From contig USLH01000085.1 of NCBI GenBank assembly GCA_900555435.1, forward strand, positions 1-10,015: 10,015 bases of DNA, read 5' to 3'. This stretch comes from an uncultured Oscillospiraceae bacterium. GTDB lineage: Bacteria; Bacillota; Clostridia; Oscillospirales; Ruminococcaceae. The notes below the pieces were generated by a model. It saw nothing but the letters and a program-made list of their open reading frames with translations, searched no databases and was not told where the DNA came from. Below, in pieces: positions 1-6,436 of this stretch (the stretch's first letter is position 1; each line of letters begins with the position of its first letter). The position numbers were made by a program, and so were the translations under genes.

Positions 1-1
1 C

Positions 2-379
2 TACGACGATTCGACGGTGCTTTCCACCACCCCCGCCACCGTCCTCTCGGAATTTCCCATGACCGACGAGACCTTCGAGGCCATCAAGGAAGGCATGATC
101 GGCGCCGCCGCACGTGTCCCCGCCCCCTATCAGCTGACGGACTTAGGCTACGACGTGGCGCTGAAGACCGGTACCCCCCAGAAGAACAACACCGAGTTCC
201 ACTCCGCCGCCATCGCCTTCGCCCCCGCCGACAACGCCGACATCGCCATCAGCGTCATGCTGGAGCTGGGCGATAATGCAAACTACCTGATCCGTCAGAT
301 CTTAGATGCCTACTACGGAACCGGCTCCTCCCCGGAGCCTACCGAAGAGGAAACCGTTTCTTCCGCCCTTCCCGAGTAA
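2..379 (+). CDS. Penicillin-binding protein, class B transpeptidase, C-terminal end (partial)
   Basis: This is the 3' end of a gene that enters from upstream; the frame is open from base 2 with no natural start. About 125 residues are visible. The KTGTP box (bases 164-178) is the third conserved motif (K-T/S-G) of serine transpeptidases. It is followed by the usual strand pattern (HSAAIAFAPADN, then AISVMLE) and a helix ending in ILDAYYG. An acidic, proline-containing tail closes the protein. Class B PBPs cross-link peptidoglycan on the outer face of the membrane. The active-site SxxK and SxN motifs lie outside the window. Its place just before minD fits the shape/division clusters of Firmicutes, where a PBP2/MrdA-like enzyme often sits between mreBCD and minCD. 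That exact subclass is inference. No convincing terminator follows, so it may be co-transcribed with minD. Confidence 0.85.
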   Translation, partial: YDDSTVLSTTPATVLSEFPMTDETFEAIKEGMIGAAARVPAPYQLTDLGYDVALKTGTPQKNNTEFHSAAIAFAPADNADIAISVMLELGDNANYLIRQILDAYYGTGSSPEPTEEETVSSALPE

Positions 380-500
380 TCTTTGCAAAAAAGTTACTCT
401 TCCGGGAAAGAAAATTACCGATACCAGTAGAAAAATCTCAAAAAATGTGATAGACTAAAGATAATTGGCGGTATGCACCGGATCCGAAAGGATGTCTCAA

Positions 501-1262
501 ATGGAAACAGAACGCAGCCTCCCTGCAAGTAATCAGGTGATTTCCCTGACCTCCGGAAAAGGCGGCGTGGGAAAATCCACCCTCTGCGTCGGATTGGGGC
601 TGGGCTTCGCCCTCTGCGGGCAAAGCGTTCTCATGATCGAATTTGACTCTGGTCTGCGGGGTATCGACCTGATGCTCGGCATTTCCGACCGAATCGTTTT
701 CGATCTGGGCGACCTGCTGGAAGGTCGCTGCACCATCAGCAAGGCCATCGTCGAATCTCCCTTGAACGAAAACCTGAACGCCATCGTCGCCCCGGTCAGC
801 TTGGAAGCGCCCATGGATCTGGAGGACGTAAAGCTCCTGATCGACGGTTTGCGCCCTCACTTTGACCGGATCATCTTAGATATGCCCGCCGGGCTCGGGA
901 TCTCCGCCCGGGTTACCGCTGCGGCGGCAGACCTTGCCCTTATCGTTGCCACCCCCGACCGCATCTGCGTCCGGGACGGCTGCCGGATGGTTCAGGAACT
1001 GGAACGGGCAGGTTTTCTAAACCACCGTCTCATCATCAACCGGGTGGACGAAAAAATGATCCGAAAGGACGTCATCACGGATCTGGATGCCGTGATCGAC
1101 GGCATCGGCTCCCAGCTGATCGGCATTCTCCCCGATGACTCCACCGTGCAGCTCCGACTGTCCCGGGGACTGGCTCTGGGAGAAGGTCACCGGCTGACCC
1201 GGATCTGCAAAGCCATCGCCCGCCGCATCAATGGCGAATATCTCCCGCTCCTGCTCCGCTAA
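501..1262 (+). CDS. minD: Septum-site-determining protein MinD-like ATPase
   Basis: 253-residue P-loop ATPase of the MinD/ParA group, which dimerises on ATP and directs placement of the division septum. The deviant Walker A, SGKGGVGKST, is at residues 18-27, with signature lysine K20 and P-loop lysine K25. The switch segment EFDSGLRGIDLMLG starts at residue 47 and the Walker B-type LDMPAG at 126-131. Compared with E. coli MinD, the first switch aspartate (D38) is glutamate here (E47), while D40 is kept (D49). The protein stops at LPLLLR, roughly where other MinDs continue into the amphipathic membrane-targeting helix, so that helix seems absent. I chose ATG 501 because GAAAGGA (486-492) lies 8 bases ahead; ATG 492 and TTG 465 are in frame but worse placed. 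No minC or minE is adjacent. A MinD paralogue with another role is possible. Confidence 0.85.
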   Translation: METERSLPASNQVISLTSGKGGVGKSTLCVGLGLGFALCGQSVLMIEFDSGLRGIDLMLGISDRIVFDLGDLLEGRCTISKAIVESPLNENLNAIVAPVSLEAPMDLEDVKLLIDGLRPHFDRIILDMPAGLGISARVTAAAADLALIVATPDRICVRDGCRMVQELERAGFLNHRLIINRVDEKMIRKDVITDLDAVIDGIGSQLIGILPDDSTVQLRLSRGLALGEGHRLTRICKAIARRINGEYLPLLLR

Positions 1263-1316
1263 ACAGGATTCCATTCAACTCTTACGATACAGATTTTACA
1301 GAGGAGGAACCGCACT

Positions 1317-1718
1317 ATGAACATCGCACTGATCGCCCACGATTCCAAGAAGGAACTGATGGTTCAGTTCTGCATTGCCTACTGCGGCATTTTGAGCCGG
1401 CACAATCTCTGTTCCACCGGCACCACCGGCAAGCTGATCTCGGAGGCCACCGGTCTTAATATCAAACGATTTCTGAGCGGTCCCCAGGGCGGCGACCAGC
1501 AGATCGCTTCCCTCATCGCCTGCAACGAGATCGACCTCCTGCTCTTCTTCCGGGATCCCTTAACCACCAAGAACCACGAGACCAACGAAATGAACCTGCT
1601 CCGTCTCTGCGACGTTCATAACATCCCCGTAGCGACCAACATCGCCACCGCCGAAGTCCTGATCCACGGTCTGGAACGGGGCGACCTCGACTGGCGCATC
1701 ATCGTGAACCAGCGCTGA
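1317..1718 (+). CDS. mgsA: Methylglyoxal synthase
   Basis: 133-residue cytosolic enzyme that converts dihydroxyacetone phosphate to methylglyoxal and phosphate, a glycolytic bypass that relieves sugar-phosphate stress. The family pattern is complete: IALIAHD at 3-9, STGTTG at 33-38 for phosphate binding, SGPQGGDQQI at 54-63, FFRDPL at 77-82 and IPVATNIATAE at 103-113. By alignment with the E. coli enzyme (offset 11), H8, D60, D80 and H87 match H19, D71, D91 and H98. The catalytic base D71 is therefore present. Residue N90 falls where E. coli has D101, an active-site aspartate, which is unusual. Length is normal; the E. coli enzyme is about 20 residues longer. The start has a strong GAGGAGG (1301-1307) 9 bases ahead. 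It lies 54 bases after minD and 34 before hisS, probably in one transcript. Confidence 0.95.
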   Translation: MNIALIAHDSKKELMVQFCIAYCGILSRHNLCSTGTTGKLISEATGLNIKRFLSGPQGGDQQIASLIACNEIDLLLFFRDPLTTKNHETNEMNLLRLCDVHNIPVATNIATAEVLIHGLERGDLDWRIIVNQR

Positions 1719-1752
1719 ATTTAAAAACTACACTGCAAAGGAAATTGATACC

Positions 1753-3090
1753 ATGGCTTTGGAAATCCGCTCCATCAAGGGCACACAGGACGTTCTGCCC
1801 TCCGACACTTATAAGTGGCAGTTCGTCGAGCGTCTCTTCCTCGATACCGCAAAACTCTACGGCTTCAACGAGATCCGCATCCCCACCTTTGAGGATAAGA
1901 GCCTCTTCATCCGCTCCGTCGGCGACACCACTGACGTGGTTCAGAAGGAAATGTACACCTTCACCGACTTAGGCGGCCGGGAGCTGGCTCTCCGCCCCGA
2001 AGGCACCGCCGGCATCAACCGGGCGGTCATTGAAAGCGGCCTCATCAACGAAGCTCTCCCCGTCAAGCTCTGCTACGACATTTCCTGCTTCCGGGCGGAA
2101 AAGCCCCAGGCCGGCCGCTTCCGGGAGTTCCACCAGCTGGGCATGGAGCTTTTCGGCTCCCACTCCCCCGCTGCCGACGCCGAAGTCATCGCCTTTGTCA
2201 GCGATTTCTTCAATACGTTAGGGCTCACGAACATCTCTCTTGAGATCAACTCCATCGGCTGCCCCAACTGCCGCAAAAACTACCACGCTGCCCTGAAGGA
2301 GTATTTTGAGGCACGGAAAGCCGATCTCTGCGACACCTGCCTCACCCGTCTGGACAAGAACCCCCTGCGGATCTTAGACTGCAAGAGTCCCGTCTGCAAG
2401 GAGATCGCCAAGGACGCCCCCATCGGCCTCGACTACCTCTGCGACGAGTGCAGGGAGCACTTTGAGGGCTTGAAGAAGCGTCTGGACGCACTGGGAATCG
2501 CCTATACCGTGAATCCCCGCATCGTTCGGGGGCTTGACTACTACACCAAAACCGTCTTTGAGTTCGTCTCCGGCGATATCGGCGCCCAGAGTACCGTCTG
2601 CGGCGGCGGCCGGTACGACGGCCTGATCAAGAGCTTGGGCGGCGCCGACCAGCCCGGCATCGGCTACGCCATGGGCATCGAGCGGCTCCTGATGGTGCTG
2701 GAGGCCCAGGGAATCCAGATCCCCAAGCCCTCTCCCTGCGACCTCTACATTGCTTCCATGGGCGAAAACGCCTCTGTCTTTGCCATGAAGCTGGCATCCG
2801 ACCTCCGCAGCGAGGGCTTCGCCGCCGAATCCGACCTGATCGGCCGCAGCCTGAAAGCCCAGATGAAATACGCCGACAAGATCGATGCCAAGTATTCCAT
2901 GGTCATCGGCGACAACGAGCTGGCCGCCGGAAAAGCAAAAGTCAAGAATATGTCCACCGGCGAGACCCATGAGCTTGACTTGAACGGCGACCTGTCCAAG
3001 TTCTTCTACGATCAGGAGCTGGCCGAGCTGTCTGATTCTTTCGGCACCGGCAACATCTCCCCGGAAGCACTGAACGACCTCTTAAGATAA
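1753..3090 (+). CDS. hisS: Histidyl-tRNA synthetase (histidine--tRNA ligase)
   Basis: 445-residue class II aminoacyl-tRNA synthetase that charges tRNA-His with histidine using ATP, in the cytosol. The N-terminal IKGTQDVLP is typical of HisRS. Motif 2 (FRAEKPQAGRFREFHQLG) starts at residue 113. The HisA box IVRGLDYY is at 257-264, CGGGRYDGL at 283-291, and motif 3 (GIGYAMGIERLL) follows before a C-terminal anticodon-binding domain. The middle insertion carries four cysteine pairs (C170/C173, C193/C196, C210/C215, C230/C233). Such pairs occur in many clostridial HisRS proteins and could bind zinc, which is inference. AAAGGA (1737-1742) stands 10 bases before the ATG. No T-box leader lies in the 34-base gap to mgsA, so control must come from further upstream or differ from the T-box type. 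A terminator follows directly. Confidence 0.97.
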   Translation: MALEIRSIKGTQDVLPSDTYKWQFVERLFLDTAKLYGFNEIRIPTFEDKSLFIRSVGDTTDVVQKEMYTFTDLGGRELALRPEGTAGINRAVIESGLINEALPVKLCYDISCFRAEKPQAGRFREFHQLGMELFGSHSPAADAEVIAFVSDFFNTLGLTNISLEINSIGCPNCRKNYHAALKEYFEARKADLCDTCLTRLDKNPLRILDCKSPVCKEIAKDAPIGLDYLCDECREHFEGLKKRLDALGIAYTVNPRIVRGLDYYTKTVFEFVSGDIGAQSTVCGGGRYDGLIKSLGGADQPGIGYAMGIERLLMVLEAQGIQIPKPSPCDLYIASMGENASVFAMKLASDLRSEGFAAESDLIGRSLKAQMKYADKIDAKYSMVIGDNELAAGKAKVKNMSTGETHELDLNGDLSKFFYDQELAELSDSFGTGNISPEALNDLLR

Positions 3091-3095
3091 GTTTT

Positions 3096-3125
3096 TCCGC
3101 CCCGTAAAGCCGGGGCGGACTTTTT
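3096..3125 (+). terminator. Rho-independent terminator after hisS
   Basis: A 9-bp GC-rich stem (3096-3104 with 3111-3119, TCCGCCCCG paired to CGGGGCGGA) has a 6-base loop and is followed by C then five T's (3121-3125). It begins 5 bases after the hisS stop. Only 37 bases separate it from the aspS start, so it may also act as a partial terminator or attenuator for aspS. Confidence 0.85.
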
Positions 3126-3162
3126 CCCATCAAACGATTGAACCAGAAAGGTTGTATTGCAT

Positions 3163-4944
3163 ATGGCAGAATCTATGCGAGGACTGAAGCGCACCTGCTA
3201 CTGCGGGGAAGTTTCCGTTCAGGACATCGGCAAGGAAGTCGTGGTAGGCGGCTTCACCCAGAAACAGCGTGACAAAGGCGAACTGGTCTTCATTGACCTT
3301 CGGGACCGTACCGGAATCGTCCAGTTGATCTTCGACGATTCCACCGACCGTGCTGTCATCGAAAAAGCAAAGGACGTCCGCTCTGAATACGTCCTCATGG
3401 CGAAGGGTACCGTTCGCCGCCGGGAAAGCGTCAACCCCGACCTCCCCACCGGCGAAGTGGAGATCTTCGTCACCGAGCTGCGGATCTTGGCCAAAGCCCA
3501 GACCCCGCCCTTCCACATCACCGACGAGACCGATACCAACGAGGAACTGCGGCTCCGCTACCGCTATCTGGACCTCCGCCGTGCGAAGCTCCAGAAAAAC
3601 CTCATGATGCGGGCAAAAATCGTCAAAGCCGCCCGGGATTACTTCTCCGACAACGGCTTCATCGAGATCGAGACTCCCATGCTCATGAAGTCCACCCCCG
3701 AAGGGGCAAGAGACTATGTGGTTCCCTCCCGTGTCCACAACGGCAGCTTCTACGCCCTGCCCCAGTCTCCCCAGATCTACAAGCAGCTCCTGATGATCTC
3801 CGGCTTTGACCGGTACATCCAGTTTGCCCGCTGCTTCCGGGACGAAGACCTCCGGGCGGACCGTCAGCCGGAATTCACCCAGATCGACCTGGAAATGTCC
3901 TTCGTGGACACCGAGGACGTGATGGAAATGGGCGAAGGCTTTGTCAAATACATCATGAAGCACGTCATGAGCGTGGACATCACCAAGCCCCTCCCCCGTT
4001 TAACTTACAAAGACGCCATGGAGCGCTTCGGCTCCGACAAGCCCGACATCCGCTACGGCATGGAGATCTGCGACCTCTCCGAGCTGGTCAAGGATTGCGG
4101 CTTCTCCGTCTTCACCGGCGCCATCGCCGCCGGCGGCAGCGTCCGGGGCATCGTGGTCAAAAACGGCGCCTCCACCTACACCCGCAAAGAGATCGACAAG
4201 CTCACCGAGCACGCCAAGGGCATCGGCGCCAAGGGCCTTGCATGGATCCGCTGGGTAGACGAAAAGCCCGCCTGCTCCTTTGCGAAGTTCTTCTCCGAAG
4301 AAGAGCTTGCCGCCCTCTTAGAAAAGCTGGGCTGCGAAAAGGGCGATGTGGCCCTGATCGTCGCCGATAAGGACCGGATCACCCTCCCCGTCTTAGGTGC
4401 GCTCCGCCAGACCTGCGCCAAACGGATGAACATCATCCCTGAAGGCTACGCCTTCCTCTGGATCACCGAGTTTCCCTTCTTCGAGTGGGACGATGAAAGC
4501 GAATCCTGGGTGGCCATGCACCATCCCTTCACCATGCCTCTGGACGAGTGCCTGCCCTATCTGGACAGCGACCCCGCTTCCGTCCGGGCAAAAGCCTACG
4601 ATTTAGTGCTGAACGGCATCGAGCTGTCCAGCGGCTCCATCCGCATCACCGACTACGAGCTGCAGCAGCGGATGTTCGAGGCTCTGGGCCTCACCGATGA
4701 GGAGATCGCCGCAAAATTCGGCTTCCTTGTGGATGCTTACAAGTACGGTGCGCCGCCCCACGGCGGTATGGGCATCGGTCTGGACCGCCTGTCTATGCTC
4801 CTCTGCGGAGCCGACAACATCCGGGACGTCACCGCTTTCCCGAAGGTGCAGAACGCCAGCGAGCTGATGAGCGGCTGCCCCTCCCCCATCGACGCCAAGC
4901 AGCTGGAAGAGCTGGGCATCGGCATCACCCATTCGGAAGAATAA
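3163..4944 (+). CDS. aspS: Aspartyl-tRNA synthetase (aspartate--tRNA ligase)
   Basis: 593-residue bacterial-type class II synthetase that charges tRNA-Asp, in the cytosol. The N-terminal OB-fold anticodon domain contains FIDLRDRTGIVQLIF. Motif 2 (FRDEDLRADRQPEF) begins at residue 225 and is followed by QIDLEMSF. A GAD-type insertion lies in the middle, and motif 3 (GGMGIGLDRLSMLL) runs from 534. The length of about 590 is normal for the bacterial form. The anticodon-contact loop reads KQRDKGE rather than the RRRDHGG or RRRDLGS of well-studied enzymes, so I cannot say from sequence whether it also charges tRNA-Asn. I chose ATG 3163, with AGAAAGG (3145-3151) 11 bases ahead; TTG 3157 and ATG 3175 are in-frame alternatives. 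The pairing hisS-aspS is common in Firmicutes. A strong terminator follows 16 bases after the stop. Confidence 0.97.
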   Translation: MAESMRGLKRTCYCGEVSVQDIGKEVVVGGFTQKQRDKGELVFIDLRDRTGIVQLIFDDSTDRAVIEKAKDVRSEYVLMAKGTVRRRESVNPDLPTGEVEIFVTELRILAKAQTPPFHITDETDTNEELRLRYRYLDLRRAKLQKNLMMRAKIVKAARDYFSDNGFIEIETPMLMKSTPEGARDYVVPSRVHNGSFYALPQSPQIYKQLLMISGFDRYIQFARCFRDEDLRADRQPEFTQIDLEMSFVDTEDVMEMGEGFVKYIMKHVMSVDITKPLPRLTYKDAMERFGSDKPDIRYGMEICDLSELVKDCGFSVFTGAIAAGGSVRGIVVKNGASTYTRKEIDKLTEHAKGIGAKGLAWIRWVDEKPACSFAKFFSEEELAALLEKLGCEKGDVALIVADKDRITLPVLGALRQTCAKRMNIIPEGYAFLWITEFPFFEWDDESESWVAMHHPFTMPLDECLPYLDSDPASVRAKAYDLVLNGIELSSGSIRITDYELQQRMFEALGLTDEEIAAKFGFLVDAYKYGAPPHGGMGIGLDRLSMLLCGADNIRDVTAFPKVQNASELMSGCPSPIDAKQLEELGIGITHSEE

Positions 4945-4960
4945 AAAGATCCTCAAAGCC

Positions 4961-5000
4961 AAAGATCCCGCAAGGTTTTTACACCCTGCGGGATCTTTTT
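4961..5000 (+). terminator. Rho-independent terminator after aspS
   Basis: A 12-bp stem (AAAGATCCCGCA at 4961-4972 with TGCGGGATCTTT at 4987-4998) is followed by a T run ending at 5000. It lies between aspS and the convergent acetyltransferase, whose stop is at 5007. It could also stop minus-strand transcripts, though the U tract on that side is weaker. Confidence 0.9.
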
Positions 5001-5006
5001 CCGTCT

Positions 5007-5419
5007 TTATCTCCGATCCGCAAAATTGCAAAGCTGCATTGCAACGCCGTCCTCCATTTTTTGAAACCCGAACCGCTCATAAAACGCAGCGTTTTTGCTC
5101 TCCTCCGGCATGATCTCAATGTACAGGTAGTTTTTATACTTCTCCTTCACCCGCCGGATCATCTCCCCGGCGATTCCCTGCCCCTGATGATCCGGACGCA
5201 CCAGAACGTAGTGCATATATGCCACCAGCTCACTGTCGTCCAGCACCCGGACAAGTCCGACCAGCTCCTCCCCGTCCCAGGCAGTGAGGACTGTGGACGA
5301 GTGCATCAGCGCCTTGAAAAGCCGCTGGGGATACTGCCCAGAGACCCATCCCACCGACAAAAACAGAGCCTCCACCTGCCCTTCGTAAATTTCTTTTCTT
5401 CCGTATAAGCAATCGCCAT
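5007..5419 (-). CDS. GNAT-family N-acetyltransferase, apparently frameshifted near its start
   Basis: The main frame gives a complete GNAT domain: LFLSVGWVSGQYP, an acceptor region (STVLTAWDGEELVGLVRVLDDSE), the acetyl-CoA motif A VRPDHQGQGIAG, and the C-terminal NAAFYERFGF. GNAT enzymes move acetyl from acetyl-CoA to an amine; the substrate is unknown. The best start, ATG at 5419, has AAAGG 9-10 bases ahead and overlaps the preceding stop as TGATG. It reads MAIAYTEEKKFTKG in a different frame from the domain. The frames join sensibly (FTKG then QVEALFLSVGW) if one base is added between about 5397 and 5379, for example in the CCC run at 5379-5381. So a single-base deletion, or a sequencing indel, separates the first 14 codons from the rest. 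In-frame GTG 5375 could still give a slightly shortened protein. Confidence 0.75.
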
Positions 5420-5541
5420 CAGATCCACCCTTTCTTTTTTTGATGATACCGGGAATCGCATTCTCCGGAAGCCTCCTCCAGCTTCTCCTGCAGCGGCAAA
5501 AAGGCGGCATCCGCGTCCGCTTCATGAGCCTGTCCCCCGTG
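5419..5541 (-). pseudogene. 3' remnant of an unidentified minus-strand gene
   Basis: On the minus strand, codons ending at a TGA (5421-5419) read like a genuine protein end: DADAAFLPLQEKLEEA, then SGECDSRYHQKKKGWI. The stop overlaps the GNAT ATG as TGATG, the arrangement of translationally coupled genes, which supports real coding sequence. The frame stays open on to an ATG at 5655. Upstream of about 5541, though, the translation becomes low-complexity Gly/Ser/Ala and mirrors a plus-strand coding frame, so I take only the 3' part as genuine; this boundary is approximate. I do not recognise the family. The lysine-rich helical tail would suit a small DNA-binding protein, but that is a guess. 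The 5' part is missing. Confidence 0.4.
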
Positions 5542-5542
5542 A

Positions 5543-5815
5543 CCATCACCTATCGGGCCAGCAATTACCCCCGCTCCCGGCACGGAAGACGCCTCCAAGC
5601 CCGCCGAGGCCCCTTCTGACCCTGCGGATCCCGATGACTCTGCTTCCATCGACAACGATTCTACAACCTATTGGATAGAACCAGGCTGGGTTCCGCACGA
5701 CGAGAACATTGAGTGGAATGATGACCATACTGTATTCCGAGTAAACAACTGCAGATTCAATGGCGAGGTTATTGAAGCAACAAGAGTCGAAGGAATCATG
5801 AAAGTGGCTGAATGA
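5543..5815 (+). pseudogene. 3' remnant of an unidentified plus-strand gene, possibly a secreted or lipoprotein
   Basis: A 90-codon frame is open from 5543 to the TGA at 5813-5815. It has no ATG, GTG or TTG before an ATG at 5798, so it lacks its start. It opens right after a TGA at 5540-5542. The first part is a Pro/Ala/Asp/Glu-rich linker (TPAPGTEDASKPAEAP, then DPADPDD) with codon use like the neighbouring genes. The last 50 residues (TTYWIEPGWVPHDENIEW onward, ending GIMKVAE) come from visibly more AT-rich DNA. A long acidic linker ahead of a small domain is the layout of many surface lipoproteins, but no signal peptide remains. A good terminator follows 2 bases after the stop, which supports a once-real gene end. 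Family unknown. Confidence 0.5.
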
Positions 5816-5817
5816 TC

Positions 5818-5852
5818 TATAGCGCAGGGCTCAAGTCCTGCGCTATATTTTT
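5818..5852 (+). terminator. Rho-independent terminator after the plus-strand remnant
   Basis: A perfect 11-bp stem (TATAGCGCAGG at 5818-5828 with CCTGCGCTATA at 5837-5847) has an 8-base loop and is followed by five T's (5848-5852). Confidence 0.9.
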
Positions 5853-5941
5853 CTCTTTCCCTCTGTTCGCAGAAAATTTCAACCCTGCTTTTCGCAAGAA
5901 AAAAGGGGATGTGCCAACTTTCTACCGTCTATCATGGGAAA

Positions 5942-5976
5942 TAAAAAGAGGAAGCAGGTTTGTTCCTGCTTCCTCT
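5942..5976 (-). terminator. Rho-independent terminator of the rubrerythrin-rubredoxin operon
   Basis: On the minus strand, a perfect 12-bp stem (5976-5965 with 5958-5947, AGAGGAAGCAGG paired to CCTGCTTCCTCT) has a 6-base loop and runs into TTTTATTT. It starts 17 bases after the rubredoxin stop. It faces the plus-strand terminator at 5818-5852; the stretch between them holds no gene that I can support. Confidence 0.92.
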
Positions 5977-5992
5977 CCAAAAGGCTTATTCG

Positions 5993-6148
5993 TTACTCTG
6001 CGGGATAAAAAGCATCCTTGCCAAGTCCGCAGGTGGGGCAGACCCAATCTTCGGGAACATCCTCCCAGGCCGTGCCAGGAGCGACGCCGTTTTCAGGGTC
6101 GCCCAGCGCGGGATCGTAAACATAGCCGCAGGGACATTCGTATTTCAT
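5993..6148 (-). CDS. Rubredoxin (C-x-C variant)
   Basis: A 51-residue one-iron electron carrier of the cytosol, found by reading the minus strand. The family pattern is clear: CGYVYDPALGDPENGVAPGT, then WEDVPEDWVCPTCGLGKDAF. The C-terminal iron knuckle is normal (C37-P-T-C40-G). The N-terminal knuckle is C5-P-C7-G, with one residue between the cysteines instead of the usual two, so the iron site or its potential may differ. AGGAGG lies 6 bases before the ATG. It is the last gene of an operon, 11 bases after the [2Fe-2S] protein gene. In anaerobes, rubredoxins pass electrons from NAD(P)H:rubredoxin oxidoreductase to rubrerythrins, which matches the operon; that specific partnership is inferred. 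No oxidoreductase gene is in the window. Confidence 0.92.
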   Translation of the reverse strand: MKYECPCGYVYDPALGDPENGVAPGTAWEDVPEDWVCPTCGLGKDAFYPAE

Positions 6149-6159
6149 AATCATCCTCC

Positions 6160-6363
6160 TTAGCCGCTCATCCGGTCGGAGATGAACGCCATGATCTTGT
6201 CGTGGCAGCCGCCGCAGCCGGTGGCGCAGGACGTGATGCGCTGCACGTCTTCAAATTCCCTTTCCACATCGGAAAAACGGGTGTTTTGATGCAAAGCGCG
6301 GTCAATGTCCGCCATGCTCACGTGCTTACAGTGGCAGAGCTCTTCGTTTACTGCGTAGTCCAT
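6160..6363 (-). CDS. BFD-like [2Fe-2S]-binding protein
   Basis: A 67-residue protein that matches the bacterioferritin-associated ferredoxin (BFD)-like [2Fe-2S] domain. It has a C-x-C pair (C10, C12, in LCHCKHV) and, about 38 residues later, C-x2-C (C50, C53, in TGCGGC), with a further C46. These four cysteines are the expected cluster ligands. I chose ATG 6363 because AGGAGG stands 5 bases ahead; a longer reading frame to 6408 has no such site. In E. coli, Bfd reduces bacterioferritin for iron release, and the same fold occurs fused to nitrite reductases and other enzymes. Here it lies between reverse rubrerythrin (73-base gap) and rubredoxin (11-base gap). I infer a role as an extra electron relay, or as an iron-sulfur sensor for the peroxide system. 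No bacterioferritin gene is nearby. Confidence 0.85.
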   Translation of the reverse strand: MDYAVNEELCHCKHVSMADIDRALHQNTRFSDVEREFEDVQRITSCATGCGGCHDKIMAFISDRMSG

Positions 6364-6436
6364 AAAATCCTCCTGCTGTAAAACGGGCTTGCGCCGGGGT
6401 TGCGACATCCGAAGCGATCACCCGTTCCGAACCGTC

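Noticed and set aside
380..500. Promoter for minD in the AT-rich gap after the PBP gene
   Set aside because: GATAAT-like hexamers exist near 460 but no acceptable -35 lies 16-18 bases ahead; I could not choose a pair honestly.
1719..1752. T-box leader controlling hisS
   Set aside because: The gap to mgsA is only 34 bases, with no T-box sequence and no terminator/antiterminator pair.
3130..3963. Long open frame (277 codons) on the minus strand inside aspS
   Set aside because: It lies wholly opposite a certain aspS, has no ribosome site or known motif, and reflects GC-rich third positions keeping the opposite strand open.
5443..5619. 58-codon plus-strand ORF starting at ATG 5443
   Set aside because: No ribosome site, ends in an Arg-rich run typical of wrong-frame reading, and overlaps better coding frames on both strands.
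5853..5941. Possible short gene between the two facing terminators
   Set aside because: No open frame with a start, ribosome site and coding-like composition; I see only spacer DNA.
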